A stretch of DNA of 64,000 nucleotides, taken from the NCBI RefSeq assembly GCF_016774335.1, contig NZ_JAETWA010000010.1:62001-126000 (forward strand), in the 5' to 3' direction. Positions 48,298 to 58,309 of the stretch are shown here, one piece after another (the stretch's first letter is position 1; each line of letters begins with the position of its first letter). The position numbers were made by a program, and so were the translations under genes. The notes beneath the pieces are model-generated. The model had not been told where the DNA came from and searched no databases. It saw only the letters and a program-made list of their open reading frames with translations. The stretch is from Luteimonas saliphila (GTDB lineage: Bacteria > Pseudomonadota > Gammaproteobacteria > Xanthomonadales > Xanthomonadaceae).

Positions 48298-48830
48298 CAG
48301 TCCTGCTCTTCCTTGTCGGTCTCGGCCGCCGGCGCCCGGTTGCGCGGCTCGAACTGCAGGGTCACGCGCCCGCCGTCGGTGCCGCCGCCGCCCTGCACCT
48401 GCCCGGTGCGCATGTTGTAGACGATGCGCTCGCCGGCGATGCTGCCGCGACCGGGCTGCTGGACCACCGCGCCGCCGATGAACACCACGGTGTCCTGCTG
48501 CAGGTCGTAATCGACCTGGGCGGCGGTGGCGTTCATGGTTCCGCCGTTGTCCATCTGCTGCTTCAGTCGCACCGGCGAGCCGCTCAGCTTCGCGCTCTGG
48601 ATGTCGCCGTCGCCCTGGCGGATGTCGGCGCGCGCGGCGTCGATCACCAGCGTGCCCTGCACGATGTGGACGTTGCCGGTCAGCACGCAGGGACCGGATT
48701 CGGTGACCGTGCAGTCGCTCTTGTTGGCCTGCACCCGCATCGTCTGCTGGCGGTCGGAGGATTTGGCCATCGCGGTGCCTGCGCAGCAGATGGCGGCGAT
48801 CGCCAGGACGAGCTCAGCGTTTCGGGTCAT
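48297..48830 (-). CDS. lptA: LPS transport periplasmic protein LptA
   Basis: This 177-residue periplasmic bridge protein begins with a signal peptide (about 1-22, ending AMA-K). Its OstA-type beta-jellyroll includes [40 protein letters not shown] and [11 protein letters not shown]. The start overlaps lptC by 17 bases. The acidic, Lys/Glu/Asp-rich tail is short. Confidence 0.94.
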
Positions 48831-49371
48831 TGGTCAGGCTCACGTTGGACAGGAGCTGGATGCGCTTGCCGGCCAGATCGGCCTCCATCCCGGTACCGCG
48901 CATTGTAGTGCCGGGGCTGGTGATGGTCACGGCGGCCGCGGACGTGGCGCGGTCGTCGTCGGGGTGGATGTCGAGCTGCTCGGTCCGCAGCACGGTGGGC
49001 CGGCTGGCGCCCATCGGGCTGTCGGCGACGACATCGCCGTGCAGCTTGACCAGGGTGCTCTTCTCGTTCACCCAGCCGGTGCGCGAGCGGACCTCCCAGC
49101 GGCTGCCGTGCTCGTCGGGCATCAGGAACAGCGGCGTCACCAGCTCCAGCGTGCGCGCGCCGGGCGTCTGCCGCAGCTCGGGCGCGCGCAGCGAGAACGA
49201 CTCCTGGCCGTCGCTGTCCAGGGTCACCACCTCGAAGTCGCGCAGGATGAAGTCCGAGCGCGCCTCGGCCGCCGTCTCCGGCGCGTCGGGCTGGTGCGCG
49301 CGCCAGGCGAACCAGCCGCTCAGCAGGGCGCCGGCGAACAGGACGAGGATGAGCGCGAGGCGCCAGTTCAT
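48814..49371 (-). CDS. lptC: LPS export protein LptC
   Basis: This 185-residue bitopic protein has one N-terminal membrane anchor (LALILVLFAGALLSGWFAW) and a periplasmic beta-jellyroll. It links LptBFG to LptA. Family-like segments are DFILRDFEVVTLDSDGQESF, LVTPLFLMPDEHGSRWEV, LHGDVVAD and the final [12 protein letters not shown]. The start overlaps the kdsC stop codon by four bases. Confidence 0.93.
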   Translation of the reverse strand: MNWRLALILVLFAGALLSGWFAWRAHQPDAPETAAEARSDFILRDFEVVTLDSDGQESFSLRAPELRQTPGARTLELVTPLFLMPDEHGSRWEVRSRTGWVNEKSTLVKLHGDVVADSPMGASRPTVLRTEQLDIHPDDDRATSAAAVTITSPGTTMRGTGMEADLAGKRIQLLSNVSLTNDPKR

Positions 49372-49961
49372 CGACGGCCCCCGGCAAGCAGTGCCTCGAC
49401 GCGGCCCTGGGCGTGCAGGATCAGGTCGCACAGTTCGCGCGCCGCGCCTTCGCCGCCGCGCGACGGGGTGACCCAGTGCACTTCCCCGCGCAGCCAGTGG
49501 TGCACGTTCGCCGGCGCGACGGCGAAGCCGACCCCGCGCAGCACCTCCAGGTCGGGCAGGTCGTCGCCCATGAACGCGACCTCGTCCATCGTCAGCCCCA
49601 TGCGCGCGGCGATCGCGCCCAGGCAGGCGACCTTGTCCTTGCAGTCGACGTGCGGCTCGGCGCCGAGTTCGCGTGCGCGGTTGGCGGCGACGGTGCTGTT
49701 GCGCGCGGTGACGAAGGCCACGGCGACCCCGGCCTTGCGCAACTGCACCAGGCCCTGGCCGTCGAGCACCTGGAACGCCTTGGACTCGCGCCCGTCCTCG
49801 TCGAACCACAGCCGCCCGTCGGTGAGCGTGCCGTCGACGTCGAAGCCGACCAGCCGGATCTTCGCGGCGCGGGCGACCAGCTCGTCGGAATAGGCGGGGG
49901 AGGCGTGGGGCACGTGAGGAGTGTCCGGATGGGAGAAGGCGGCAGAGGCAGGAAACCGCAT
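49368..49961 (-). CDS. kdsC: KDO-8-phosphate phosphatase KdsC
   Basis: This 197-residue HAD-family phosphatase makes Kdo from Kdo-8-phosphate. Motif I is FDVDGTLTDG (D41, D43), motif II lies in VTARNS, and motif IV is GDDLPDLEVL. There is no cap domain, as in tetrameric KdsC. The ATG at 49961 follows AAAGGCAGG; a GTG at 49913 would shorten it by 16 residues and is closer to the usual family start, so the N-terminus is uncertain. Confidence 0.94.
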   Translation of the reverse strand: MRFPASAAFSHPDTPHVPHASPAYSDELVARAAKIRLVGFDVDGTLTDGRLWFDEDGRESKAFQVLDGQGLVQLRKAGVAVAFVTARNSTVAANRARELGAEPHVDCKDKVACLGAIAARMGLTMDEVAFMGDDLPDLEVLRGVGFAVAPANVHHWLRGEVHWVTPSRGGEGAARELCDLILHAQGRVEALLAGGRR

Positions 49962-50008
49962 CCTGCCTTTACCTGCGGCGAATCAGGCATCGTCGCCCGG
50001 GGAGCGGG

Positions 50009-51019
50009 TCATACCACCCGCGCCCGCAGCAGGTCGTGGACGTTGAGCGCGCCGACCACGCGGCGGTCGGCGTCCAGCACCAGCAGGGCGTTGATCTTGC
50101 GGGTTTCCATCAACCGCGCGGCTTCGACCGCGAGCGCGTCGCTGCCGATGGTGACCGGGTCGCGGGTCATCACGTCGCGGATCGGCGTGGCATGCACGTC
50201 GACCCGGCGGTCGCCGAGGGTGCGGCGCAGGTCTCCGTCCGTGTACAGGCCGAGCAGAGCGCCCTGCGCGTCGACCACCGCCGTCACGCCCAGTCGCTTG
50301 CGGCTCATCTCGAGCAGCGCCTCGCCCAGCGAGGCGTCGCCGGATACCCGCGGCACGTCCTCGCCGGTGTGCATCACGTCGGCGATGTGCAGCAGCAGGC
50401 GCCGGCCGAGCGCGCCGGCCGGGTGCGAGCGCGCGAAATCGTCGGCGGTGAAGCCGCGCGCCTCCAGCAGCGCGACCGCCAGCGCGTCGCCCATCGCCAT
50501 CGCCGCGGTGGTGCTGGCGGTCGGCGCGAGATGCAGCGGGCAGGCTTCCTCGGGCACGCTGATGTCGAGGTGCGTGTCGGCGGCCCTGGCCAGCGTCGAC
50601 TGCGGCCGGCCGGTCATCGCCAGCAGCGCGTTGCCCTGGCGCTTGAGCACCGGCAGCAGCATCAGGATCTCGTCGGACTCGCCCGAGTACGACACCGCCA
50701 GCACGATGTCGGCGTCGGTGACCATGCCGAGGTCGCCGTGACCGGCCTCGCCCGGGTGCATGTAGAACGCCGGGGTGCCGGTCGAGGCGAGCGTGGCCGA
50801 GATCTTGCGCGCGACGTGGCCGGACTTGCCCATGCCGGTACAGACCACGCGCCCCTGGGTGGCGAGGATCCGCTCGCAGGCCCGCGAGAACGCGCCGTCC
50901 AGCCGTGCGGCCACCGCCTGCAGACCGCGCGCCTCGACCTCGAACACGCGCCGACCGCTGGCGGCGAGGGCCGGTGCTCCGGCGGGTGCTTCGCGGGACG
51001 ATGTCGCTTGCGTGGCCAT
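50009..51019 (-). CDS. kdsD: Arabinose-5-phosphate isomerase KdsD
   Basis: KdsD makes D-arabinose 5-phosphate, the precursor of Kdo. The 336-residue protein has a SIS domain (VVCTGMGKSGHVARKISATL, VSYSGESDEI, PTASTTAAMAMGDALAV) and two C-terminal CBS motifs. FYMHPGEAGHGDLGM carries the active-site region. It is the first gene of the long minus-strand envelope cluster and is divergent from ibaG; TAAAAT at 51057-51062 on the minus strand is a candidate -10 box. Confidence 0.96.
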   Translation of the reverse strand: MATQATSSREAPAGAPALAASGRRVFEVEARGLQAVAARLDGAFSRACERILATQGRVVCTGMGKSGHVARKISATLASTGTPAFYMHPGEAGHGDLGMVTDADIVLAVSYSGESDEILMLLPVLKRQGNALLAMTGRPQSTLARAADTHLDISVPEEACPLHLAPTASTTAAMAMGDALAVALLEARGFTADDFARSHPAGALGRRLLLHIADVMHTGEDVPRVSGDASLGEALLEMSRKRLGVTAVVDAQGALLGLYTDGDLRRTLGDRRVDVHATPIRDVMTRDPVTIGSDALAVEAARLMETRKINALLVLDADRRVVGALNVHDLLRARVV

Positions 51020-51044
51020 ATCCGGTGGGCAGGCTTTCCGTTAA

Positions 51045-52637
<1,593 letters not shown>

Positions 52638-52647
52638 GGCGCCGCGC

Positions 52648-52971
52648 GTGAGCACCGCGAGGCCGCGATTCTCGCCCAGGCGCAAGGCGTTGCTGGCGTT
52701 CGTGGTGCTGCTGCTGGCCGCGATGCTGGTTCTGCGCCTGCTGGGCATCGCCGGCTTCAACGGCACCGCGCCCGAAGGCATGGACTGGAACGACGACGGC
52801 GTGGCCAGCCGCGCCGAAATCGTGCAGGGCTACACGGTCATCGCGGTCGACGAGACGCGCGAAGGTCCGCGCAGCTGCCGCCGCTACGTGCACCTGCGCG
52901 ATCGCGAGACGCCGTTCCGGGTGGAATGCCGGGTCGAGTTCGCGAACGACGGGGATGGGCAGGCGCAGTAG
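52648..52971 (+). CDS. Small membrane-anchored EF-hand protein
   Basis: This 107-residue protein starts with GTG at 52648, just after murA. It has one membrane helix (ALLAFVVLLLAAMLVLRLLG) and then a perfect 12-residue EF-hand loop, DWNDDGVASRAE, with Asp, Asn, Asp and Glu in the calcium-binding positions. The rest (GPRSCRRYVHLRDRETPFRV and ECRVEF) contains two cysteines that may form a disulfide. I do not recognise the family. Calcium binding outside the cytoplasm is an inference from the loop. Confidence 0.72.
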   Translation: MSTARPRFSPRRKALLAFVVLLLAAMLVLRLLGIAGFNGTAPEGMDWNDDGVASRAEIVQGYTVIAVDETREGPRSCRRYVHLRDRETPFRVECRVEFANDGDGQAQ

Positions 52972-52989
52972 CCAGGTACCCGCCGGAGG

Positions 52990-53670
52990 CTATTTCCAGG
53001 AGGTCAGCCGCAGGCTGACGGTTTCGCTGCCACCTTCGGCCTGGACCAGCCGCACCGGCACCGGGACACCCGCGGCGATCCAGACGCTGGTGGTCTTGCC
53101 GTTCGAAGAAGACACGACCCTGGTCGCCTGCATGGTGCGACCGTTGACGGTCACGGCCTCGATGCCGACGCGACGGAAGCGCATCGGCCTTGCCTTGCCG
53201 TTCTCGACCACCCGATAGTCCAGCGGCTTGCCCGCGGCCACGTCGCGCGCGAGCGCCAGCTGCAACAGCAGGCCGTCGACGTCTCCTGCACGGATCGCGA
53301 CCGGCCCGCGCCGGGCACGCTTGGCATCGCCGCTCCAGCTGGCCTGCATCGACTTCCAGTCGAACTTCGCCGGCACGCTCTTGCGCTGGCCAACGTAGCT
53401 GGTCCTGTCGGCGCCACCCAGCGGCATCAGCATTCCGCTGCGCGACTCGGTGAAAAACGTCGCCTGGCTCATCGACGCCGCCACGTTCTCGAGGCTCATC
53501 GCCAGCGCCCACTGGCTTCCGCGGGGCGCGAGCACCATCACGCCGCTGGCGGGAACGCCCTTGTACTTCGCCGAGTACTGCGCGGTGAACGGCTTGAGCG
53601 CGGCGTCGGCCGGTGCCGCGAATACAGCCCCGCAGACGGCGAGCAGGAGCGCGGCGAGTCGATTGCGCAT
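52990..53670 (-). CDS. DUF3108 periplasmic protein, copy 3
   Basis: This 226-residue exported protein has a signal peptide (1 to about 23) and a DUF3108 domain (KPFTAQYSAKYKGVPASG, RGPVAIRAGDVDGLLLQLAL, PLDYRVVENGKARPMRFR, TTSVWIAAGVPVPVRLVQ). The family is predicted to be beta-rich and periplasmic; its function is unknown. It is the most distal of three related genes after purN and is followed convergently by the EF-hand gene. Confidence 0.88.
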   Translation of the reverse strand: MRNRLAALLLAVCGAVFAAPADAALKPFTAQYSAKYKGVPASGVMVLAPRGSQWALAMSLENVAASMSQATFFTESRSGMLMPLGGADRTSYVGQRKSVPAKFDWKSMQASWSGDAKRARRGPVAIRAGDVDGLLLQLALARDVAAGKPLDYRVVENGKARPMRFRRVGIEAVTVNGRTMQATRVVSSSNGKTTSVWIAAGVPVPVRLVQAEGGSETVSLRLTSWK

Positions 53671-53702
53671 GGCAGGACCGTTGCAGTGATCCACGTGGGA
53701 AA

Positions 53703-54404
53703 TCAGCGCAGCGATTTGAGCTGCAGGTCGATATGGTCGCGACCATCCCGTTGCTGCAGGATGCGCGCGGGCACGGGCAGGCCGTCGACGATCCACGCGG
53801 TGATGCTGCGGTCGTCGTCCTTCCAGGTGACCTTGGTCGCCTTCCGGGTCTTGCCGGCGACCGAGATCTCTTCGGTGCCCGCCGGCCGGAACGCCTGGCG
53901 TTTGACCCGCCCGTCCTCGACCAGGCGGTAGTTCAACGGCTTGCCGGCCTTGAAATCGCGCACCAGCGCGAGGTTCATGAGCATGCCGTCGAGGTCGCCG
54001 GCCTGCAGCTTCACCGGACCGCGGCGGTCGGGTTTGACGTCCCCGTCCCAGGTGGCCTGGCCGCTGTCCCAGTCGTAGGTGGCGTTGACCGAGCGCTTCT
54101 TGACCAGCATCGCCGCGAGTCCCGATTCGCCGCCTTGCGAGTCGTTCCCGGACAGCGGGCGCCACTGGCCGCCGTCTGCCTCGAACACGGTGCTCTGCGC
54201 CAGGCGCGCGCCGGCGCCGGTGACTTCGAGGCTGTATTTCCAGCGGTTGCCGCCCTCGGGTGCCAAGGTCATGCGGCCGTTGGCCTGCATGCCCATGTAG
54301 TGGGCGCCGTAATCGGCGGTAAACGGCTCGACCGCAGCCAGCGGCGCACTGGCGAGTGCGAACACGGCGGCGATCGCGGCGCTGCGGAAAGGGGATCGGA
54401 ACAT
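53703..54404 (-). CDS. DUF3108 periplasmic protein, copy 2
   Basis: This 233-residue exported protein is a paralogue of its neighbours. It has a signal peptide (1 to about 24) and EPFTADYGAHYMGMQANGRM, KPDRRGPVKLQAGDLDGML, PLNYRLVEDGRVKRQAFR and ITAWIVDGLPVPARILQQ. The ATG at 54404, after a GAGGA site, is preferred over an ATG at 54425 that overlaps the preceding stop codon (ATGA) and would extend the peptide by seven residues. Confidence 0.87.
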   Translation of the reverse strand: MFRSPFRSAAIAAVFALASAPLAAVEPFTADYGAHYMGMQANGRMTLAPEGGNRWKYSLEVTGAGARLAQSTVFEADGGQWRPLSGNDSQGGESGLAAMLVKKRSVNATYDWDSGQATWDGDVKPDRRGPVKLQAGDLDGMLMNLALVRDFKAGKPLNYRLVEDGRVKRQAFRPAGTEEISVAGKTRKATKVTWKDDDRSITAWIVDGLPVPARILQQRDGRDHIDLQLKSLR

Positions 54405-54421
54405 CGGCAGGGTCCTCGTTG

Positions 54422-55216
54422 TCATTGCACGGCCTGGTATTCGACCAGGCGCAGGTCGACGGCGTCCTCGCCGTCCTCGCGTTGCAGGATGCGCACCGGC
54501 GTCGGCACGCCGTCGGCGATCCAGAAGATCGTCTCGTCGTTGCCGCCATTGGTGCGCTCCACCCGCAGCGCCTCGTAGTTCAGCTCGGCCACGGTCACCG
54601 GTTCGGTCTGCGCCGCGACCTGGTAGGCATAATCGCGCACCCGGCCGCCGTCGACGAAACGATATTGCAGGCGTCTGCCCGGCTGCGCATCGCGGATCAC
54701 CGCCAGGTTGATCAGCAGCCCGCTCATGTCGCCGTAGCGGATCGGCACCGGCGCGCGCCGGTCCTTGGCGAGGTCGCCCGTCCACTGCGCATTGTTCGCG
54801 TGCCAGTCGTAGGTGCCGGTGACCTTGCGGTTGAAGAACAGCGCCGCCTTGCGCACGGTGCTCTGCGACAGCGGCCGGTAGATGCCGTTGGCCTCGTCGA
54901 ACACGGTGCTCTGCTCCAGGTTCAGGCCGGCGATCCCGGCCAGCCCGCGGTCGCCGCGGATGCCCAGGTCGATGCGCCAGCGCGACGCCGCGTCGTCGCG
55001 GACCACCTGCATGGTCGCGTTGCCGGCGGGCTTGCCGCCGTACCACGCCTCGTACGTGGCGACGAAAGGCTGCAGGACCGCGGCGCGAGGGGCAGCGGCC
55101 GTTGCGGACGCATCCGCGGCCTGCGGCGCCAGCGCGCGCGCAGGCACGGCAACGCCCGCGGCCACGACGGCCAGGGCGGCGATGCATGCGGAGAGCAGGG
55201 AAGGGGTCGGGCGCAT
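54422..55216 (-). CDS. DUF3108 periplasmic protein, copy 1
   Basis: This 264-residue exported protein carries a signal peptide and an extra Ala-rich linker (about 30-48) before the DUF3108 domain (QPFVATYEAWYGGKPAGNAT, RRAPVPIRYGDMSGLLINLA, RLQYRFVDGGRVRDYAYQ, TIFWIADGVPTPVRILQR). Its ATG at 55216 is 10 bases after the purN stop codon. It is probably expressed with purM-purN, as a DUF3108 gene often follows purMN in proteobacteria. Confidence 0.88.
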   Translation of the reverse strand: MRPTPSLLSACIAALAVVAAGVAVPARALAPQAADASATAAAPRAAVLQPFVATYEAWYGGKPAGNATMQVVRDDAASRWRIDLGIRGDRGLAGIAGLNLEQSTVFDEANGIYRPLSQSTVRKAALFFNRKVTGTYDWHANNAQWTGDLAKDRRAPVPIRYGDMSGLLINLAVIRDAQPGRRLQYRFVDGGRVRDYAYQVAAQTEPVTVAELNYEALRVERTNGGNDETIFWIADGVPTPVRILQREDGEDAVDLRLVEYQAVQ

Positions 55217-55226
55217 AGGCCGGACA

Positions 55227-55988
55227 TCATGCAAAGGCGTCGTTGCACGACAGCTGAAGCGCAGCGGTCAGCGCGTGTGCATCCACGTGAACGCCGTCTT
55301 CATCCAGCGTCACGCGCGCCGCGGCGAACAGGCGCAGGCTCGCGACCAGCAGCGGATGCTCGCGGGCCAGCACCCGGGCGGCAAGGCTCGCTTCGCTGTC
55401 GCAGGGTTCGACCGGGACGCGGACCTGCGCGATCAACGGGCCGCCATCGAGGTCCGGAGTGACGAAATGCACGCTCGCACCGTGTTCACGGACGCCCGCC
55501 CGCAGCGCCTGGCGATGCGTGTGCAGGCCCTTGAACGCCGGCAGCAGGGACGGGTGGATGTTGATGATGCGCCCGGCGCGCGGCGCGAGCGCGGTCGCGT
55601 CGATCAGGCGCATGTAGCCGGCGCAGACGATCAGGTCCGGCGCCACCGCATCGATCCGGGCGAACAGCGCCTGGTCGAACGCGGCGCGCGAAGGGAAGTC
55701 CCTGGGCGACAGCGCTTCGGCGTGCACCCCGGCCGCGCGTGCGCGTTGCAGCGCTTGCGCCTCGGCCCGGTCGGAGAACACGCCGACGACGATCGCGTGC
55801 AGCGTGCCCGCCGCGATCGCGTCGAGGATCGCCTGCAGGTTGCTGCCGCGGCCCGAAACGAGGACGGCGAGGCGGTAGGGTCGGCACCCCGCTCCCGGGG
55901 CCGGGAGATCGCTGGATTCACGGGCGCCGGTACCGCGCGGGCGCACGGGCGCATCGCACGTCCCCGTTCCCGATTTCCGCTTCCCCAT
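55227..55988 (-). CDS. purN: Phosphoribosylglycinamide formyltransferase
   Basis: PurN formylates GAR using 10-formyl-tetrahydrofolate. The enzyme core shows LAVLVSGRGSNLQAIL, DLIVCAGYMRLI, the catalytic NIHPSLLPAFKG and TPDLDGGPLIAQ. The ATG at 55988, with a GGG-rich ribosome binding site, gives 253 residues, about 37 more than the family norm. The extra N-terminus (MGKRKSGTGTCD...) appears to be translated from a G-rich intergenic repeat. No start codon lies near the conserved beginning, so the extension may be real. Confidence 0.92.
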   Translation of the reverse strand: MGKRKSGTGTCDAPVRPRGTGARESSDLPAPGAGCRPYRLAVLVSGRGSNLQAILDAIAAGTLHAIVVGVFSDRAEAQALQRARAAGVHAEALSPRDFPSRAAFDQALFARIDAVAPDLIVCAGYMRLIDATALAPRAGRIINIHPSLLPAFKGLHTHRQALRAGVREHGASVHFVTPDLDGGPLIAQVRVPVEPCDSEASLAARVLAREHPLLVASLRLFAAARVTLDEDGVHVDAHALTAALQLSCNDAFA

Positions 55989-55999
55989 TCCCGGCCCTT

Positions 56000-57055
56000 T
56001 CAGCCGATGCGCACGCGCTCGCCGTCGCGCGCGGCGACGACTTCGCCGATCCGCCAGTGGGCGAGGCCGAGTCGCGCGAGTTCGCCGCCGAGCCCGGCGA
56101 CCGCGTCGCGGTCGGCCAGCAGCACGAAGCCGATGCCGCAGTTGAACGTGCGCCACATCTCCTCGCGCGCGACGTTGCCCTCGCGCTGCAGCCATTCGAA
56201 CACCGGCGGCAGCCGCCACGACGACGCATCGATGTTCAGACCAAGGCCGTCGGGCACCACGCGGACGATGTTCTCGGTCAGGCCGCCGCCGGTGATGTGG
56301 GCCATGCCGTGGATCGCCGGGCCGTGCGCGCCGTGCAGCAGTTCCAGGATCGGCCTGACGTACAGGCGCGTCGGCGCCATCACCGCGTCGGCCAGCGGCA
56401 CACCGCCGACGTCGAGGTCGGCCGGGCGGCCGGCGCGGTCGTAGATCCGGCGGATCAGCGAGTAACCATTGGAATGCGGGCCGCTGGAGGCGATGCCGAC
56501 CAGCACGTCGCCCTCGCGCACGGCGCTGCCGTCGCGCAGTTCCGACTTCTCCACGCCGGCCACGCAGAAGCCGGCCAGGTCGTACTCGCCCGGCGGGTAC
56601 ATGTCGGGCATTTCCGCGGTCTCGCCGCCGATCAGCGCGCAGCCGGACAGTTCGCAACCCCGGGCGATCCCGGCGACCACCGCCACGGTGGTCTCGACGT
56701 CGAGCCTGCCGGTGGCGAAATAGTCGAGGAAGAACAGCGGCTCTGCGCCCTGCACCAGCACGTCGTTCACGCACATCGCGACCAGGTCGATGCCGATGGT
56801 GTCGTGGCGTCCGAGCTGCTGGGCGAGCTTGAGCTTGGTGCCGACGCCATCGGTGCCCGAGACCAGCACCGGTTCGCGGTACTTGCCGGACAGGTCGAAC
56901 AGGGCGCCGAAGCCGCCGAGTCCGCCCATCACCTCCGGGCGCAGGCTGCGCCTGACCAGTGGCTTGATGCGTTCGACCACCTCGTTGCCCGCGTCGATGT
57001 CGACGCCGGCGTCGCGATAGGTCAGGCCGGTCGGGCCGGGAGAGGGGGTGGTCAC
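56000..57055 (-). CDS. purM: Phosphoribosylformylglycinamidine cyclo-ligase (AIR synthetase)
   Basis: PurM closes the imidazole ring to give AIR. The 351-residue protein has [35 protein letters not shown], the Mg/ATP loop [30 protein letters not shown] and [13 protein letters not shown]. It starts with GTG at 57055. purN follows after 11 bases. A TAGAAT box lies 30 bases upstream. Confidence 0.97.
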   Translation of the reverse strand: MTTPSPGPTGLTYRDAGVDIDAGNEVVERIKPLVRRSLRPEVMGGLGGFGALFDLSGKYREPVLVSGTDGVGTKLKLAQQLGRHDTIGIDLVAMCVNDVLVQGAEPLFFLDYFATGRLDVETTVAVVAGIARGCELSGCALIGGETAEMPDMYPPGEYDLAGFCVAGVEKSELRDGSAVREGDVLVGIASSGPHSNGYSLIRRIYDRAGRPADLDVGGVPLADAVMAPTRLYVRPILELLHGAHGPAIHGMAHITGGGLTENIVRVVPDGLGLNIDASSWRLPPVFEWLQREGNVAREEMWRTFNCGIGFVLLADRDAVAGLGGELARLGLAHWRIGEVVAARDGERVRIG

Positions 57056-57085
57056 GGGTGCTCGCGGAAGGCCGGTCGGCCCGCG

Positions 57086-57091
57086 ATTCTA
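57086..57091 (-). promoter_or_regulatory. Putative purM -10 box
   Basis: The minus strand reads TAGAAT 30 bases before the purM GTG, giving a leader of about 23 bases. It lies in the divergent gap to the DUF2066 gene. No PurR-type operator is recognised. Confidence 0.4.
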
Positions 57092-57209
57092 GCAGCCGGC
57101 CGGCGCCCGGCCGCGGGGCGGTCACACCTGCGGCGGTGGTGGCGTCAGGAACCGCGAAGAGGCTTTGTGGCACCATTTCGCACGGTTCGCTGCTGGAAAA
57201 GGATATCGG

Positions 57210-58289
57210 ATGCGCTTGGCTGTTCGAGGGGCCCGGGTGATCGGGTGGGCGCTAGCAGCGCTGCTGCTGGCAGCGCCGGCGGCCGCGCAGCGCGTCGAGG
57301 GCGATCGTGCGTCGGCGCAGGGCGTGTACGAGGCCGAGGTGCCGGTGCGCAGCCAGGCCGAGTCCGAGCGCGAGACCGCGTTTGCGCGCGCGCTGGCGCA
57401 GGTGTTCGCGAAACTGTCGGGCGACCGCGCCATCGCCAGCCGTCCCGGGGTCGGCCAGGAACTGCGCCGTGCCCGCCAGTACGTGGACGGGTTCGACTAC
57501 CGCCAGGACGAGAGCGTGGGTGCCAGCGGCGCGCCGAGTTTCAGTACCACCCTCGTGGTGCGGTTCAAGCCTGACGACATCGATGCCCTGGTCGGCGCGC
57601 TGGGCCTGCCGGTGTGGCCGCAGCCGCGGCCCAAGCCGGTGGTGTGGCTGGCGATCGACGACGGCAAGGGCCCGCGCCTGGTCGGCCTGCAGCACAACTC
57701 CGTGGCGCGTCCGCTGCTGCAGCGGGCGACCGAGCGCGGCTATCGGCTGGGCCTGCCCAATGGCAGTGCCGCGGAACAGGCCGCGGTCGGCGCGATCTGG
57801 CGCGGCGATACCGGCGCGATCGCGCGCCTGTCCGCGCGCTACAGCCCGCCGATGCAGCTGATCGGCAAGCTCTATCGCGGCGACGCCGGTTGGAAGGCCG
57901 ACTGGATCTTCGTCGACAACGGCCGGGTGCTGTCGCGCTGGTCGGAAGAGGGCGGCGATGCGCGCAGCGTGCTGGCGGCCGGTGCCGATGGCGGCGCGGA
58001 CGCGCTGATCCAGCGCTACGCCAAGGCCACCGCGCCGTCGCAGCCGGTCGCGCAGCGCATCGTCTTCAGCGGCGTGCGCAGTGGCGGCGACTACCTGCGC
58101 CTGGCCGCCGCGCTGCAGCGCATGTCGGTGGTGCGCGCGATCCGTCCGCTGCGCGCATCGAACGACCGCCTCGAACTCGAACTCGACCTGCTGACCGGGC
58201 TTCCGGGCTTCCGCCGCATGGCCGACGAGGCGGTGCTGCTGGAAGTCGATGGCAGCGACGAGCTCGCGCCGATCTACCTGCTGCGCTGA
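57210..58289 (+). CDS. DUF2066 exported protein
   Basis: This 359-residue protein has a signal peptide (residues 1 to about 26, ending AAA-Q) and a DUF2066 domain: VYEAEVPVRSQAESERETAF, LSGDRAIASR, TTLVVRFKPDDIDALVG and KPVVWLAIDDGKGPRLVG. DUF2066 proteins are of unknown function and are commonly encoded between purM and the perM-hda genes, as here. The ATG at 57210 has an AAGGA ribosome binding site. Confidence 0.87.
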   Translation: MRLAVRGARVIGWALAALLLAAPAAAQRVEGDRASAQGVYEAEVPVRSQAESERETAFARALAQVFAKLSGDRAIASRPGVGQELRRARQYVDGFDYRQDESVGASGAPSFSTTLVVRFKPDDIDALVGALGLPVWPQPRPKPVVWLAIDDGKGPRLVGLQHNSVARPLLQRATERGYRLGLPNGSAAEQAAVGAIWRGDTGAIARLSARYSPPMQLIGKLYRGDAGWKADWIFVDNGRVLSRWSEEGGDARSVLAAGADGGADALIQRYAKATAPSQPVAQRIVFSGVRSGGDYLRLAAALQRMSVVRAIRPLRASNDRLELELDLLTGLPGFRRMADEAVLLEVDGSDELAPIYLLR

Positions 58290-58309
58290 CCGCCCGGAGC
58301 CGCGAGCGC

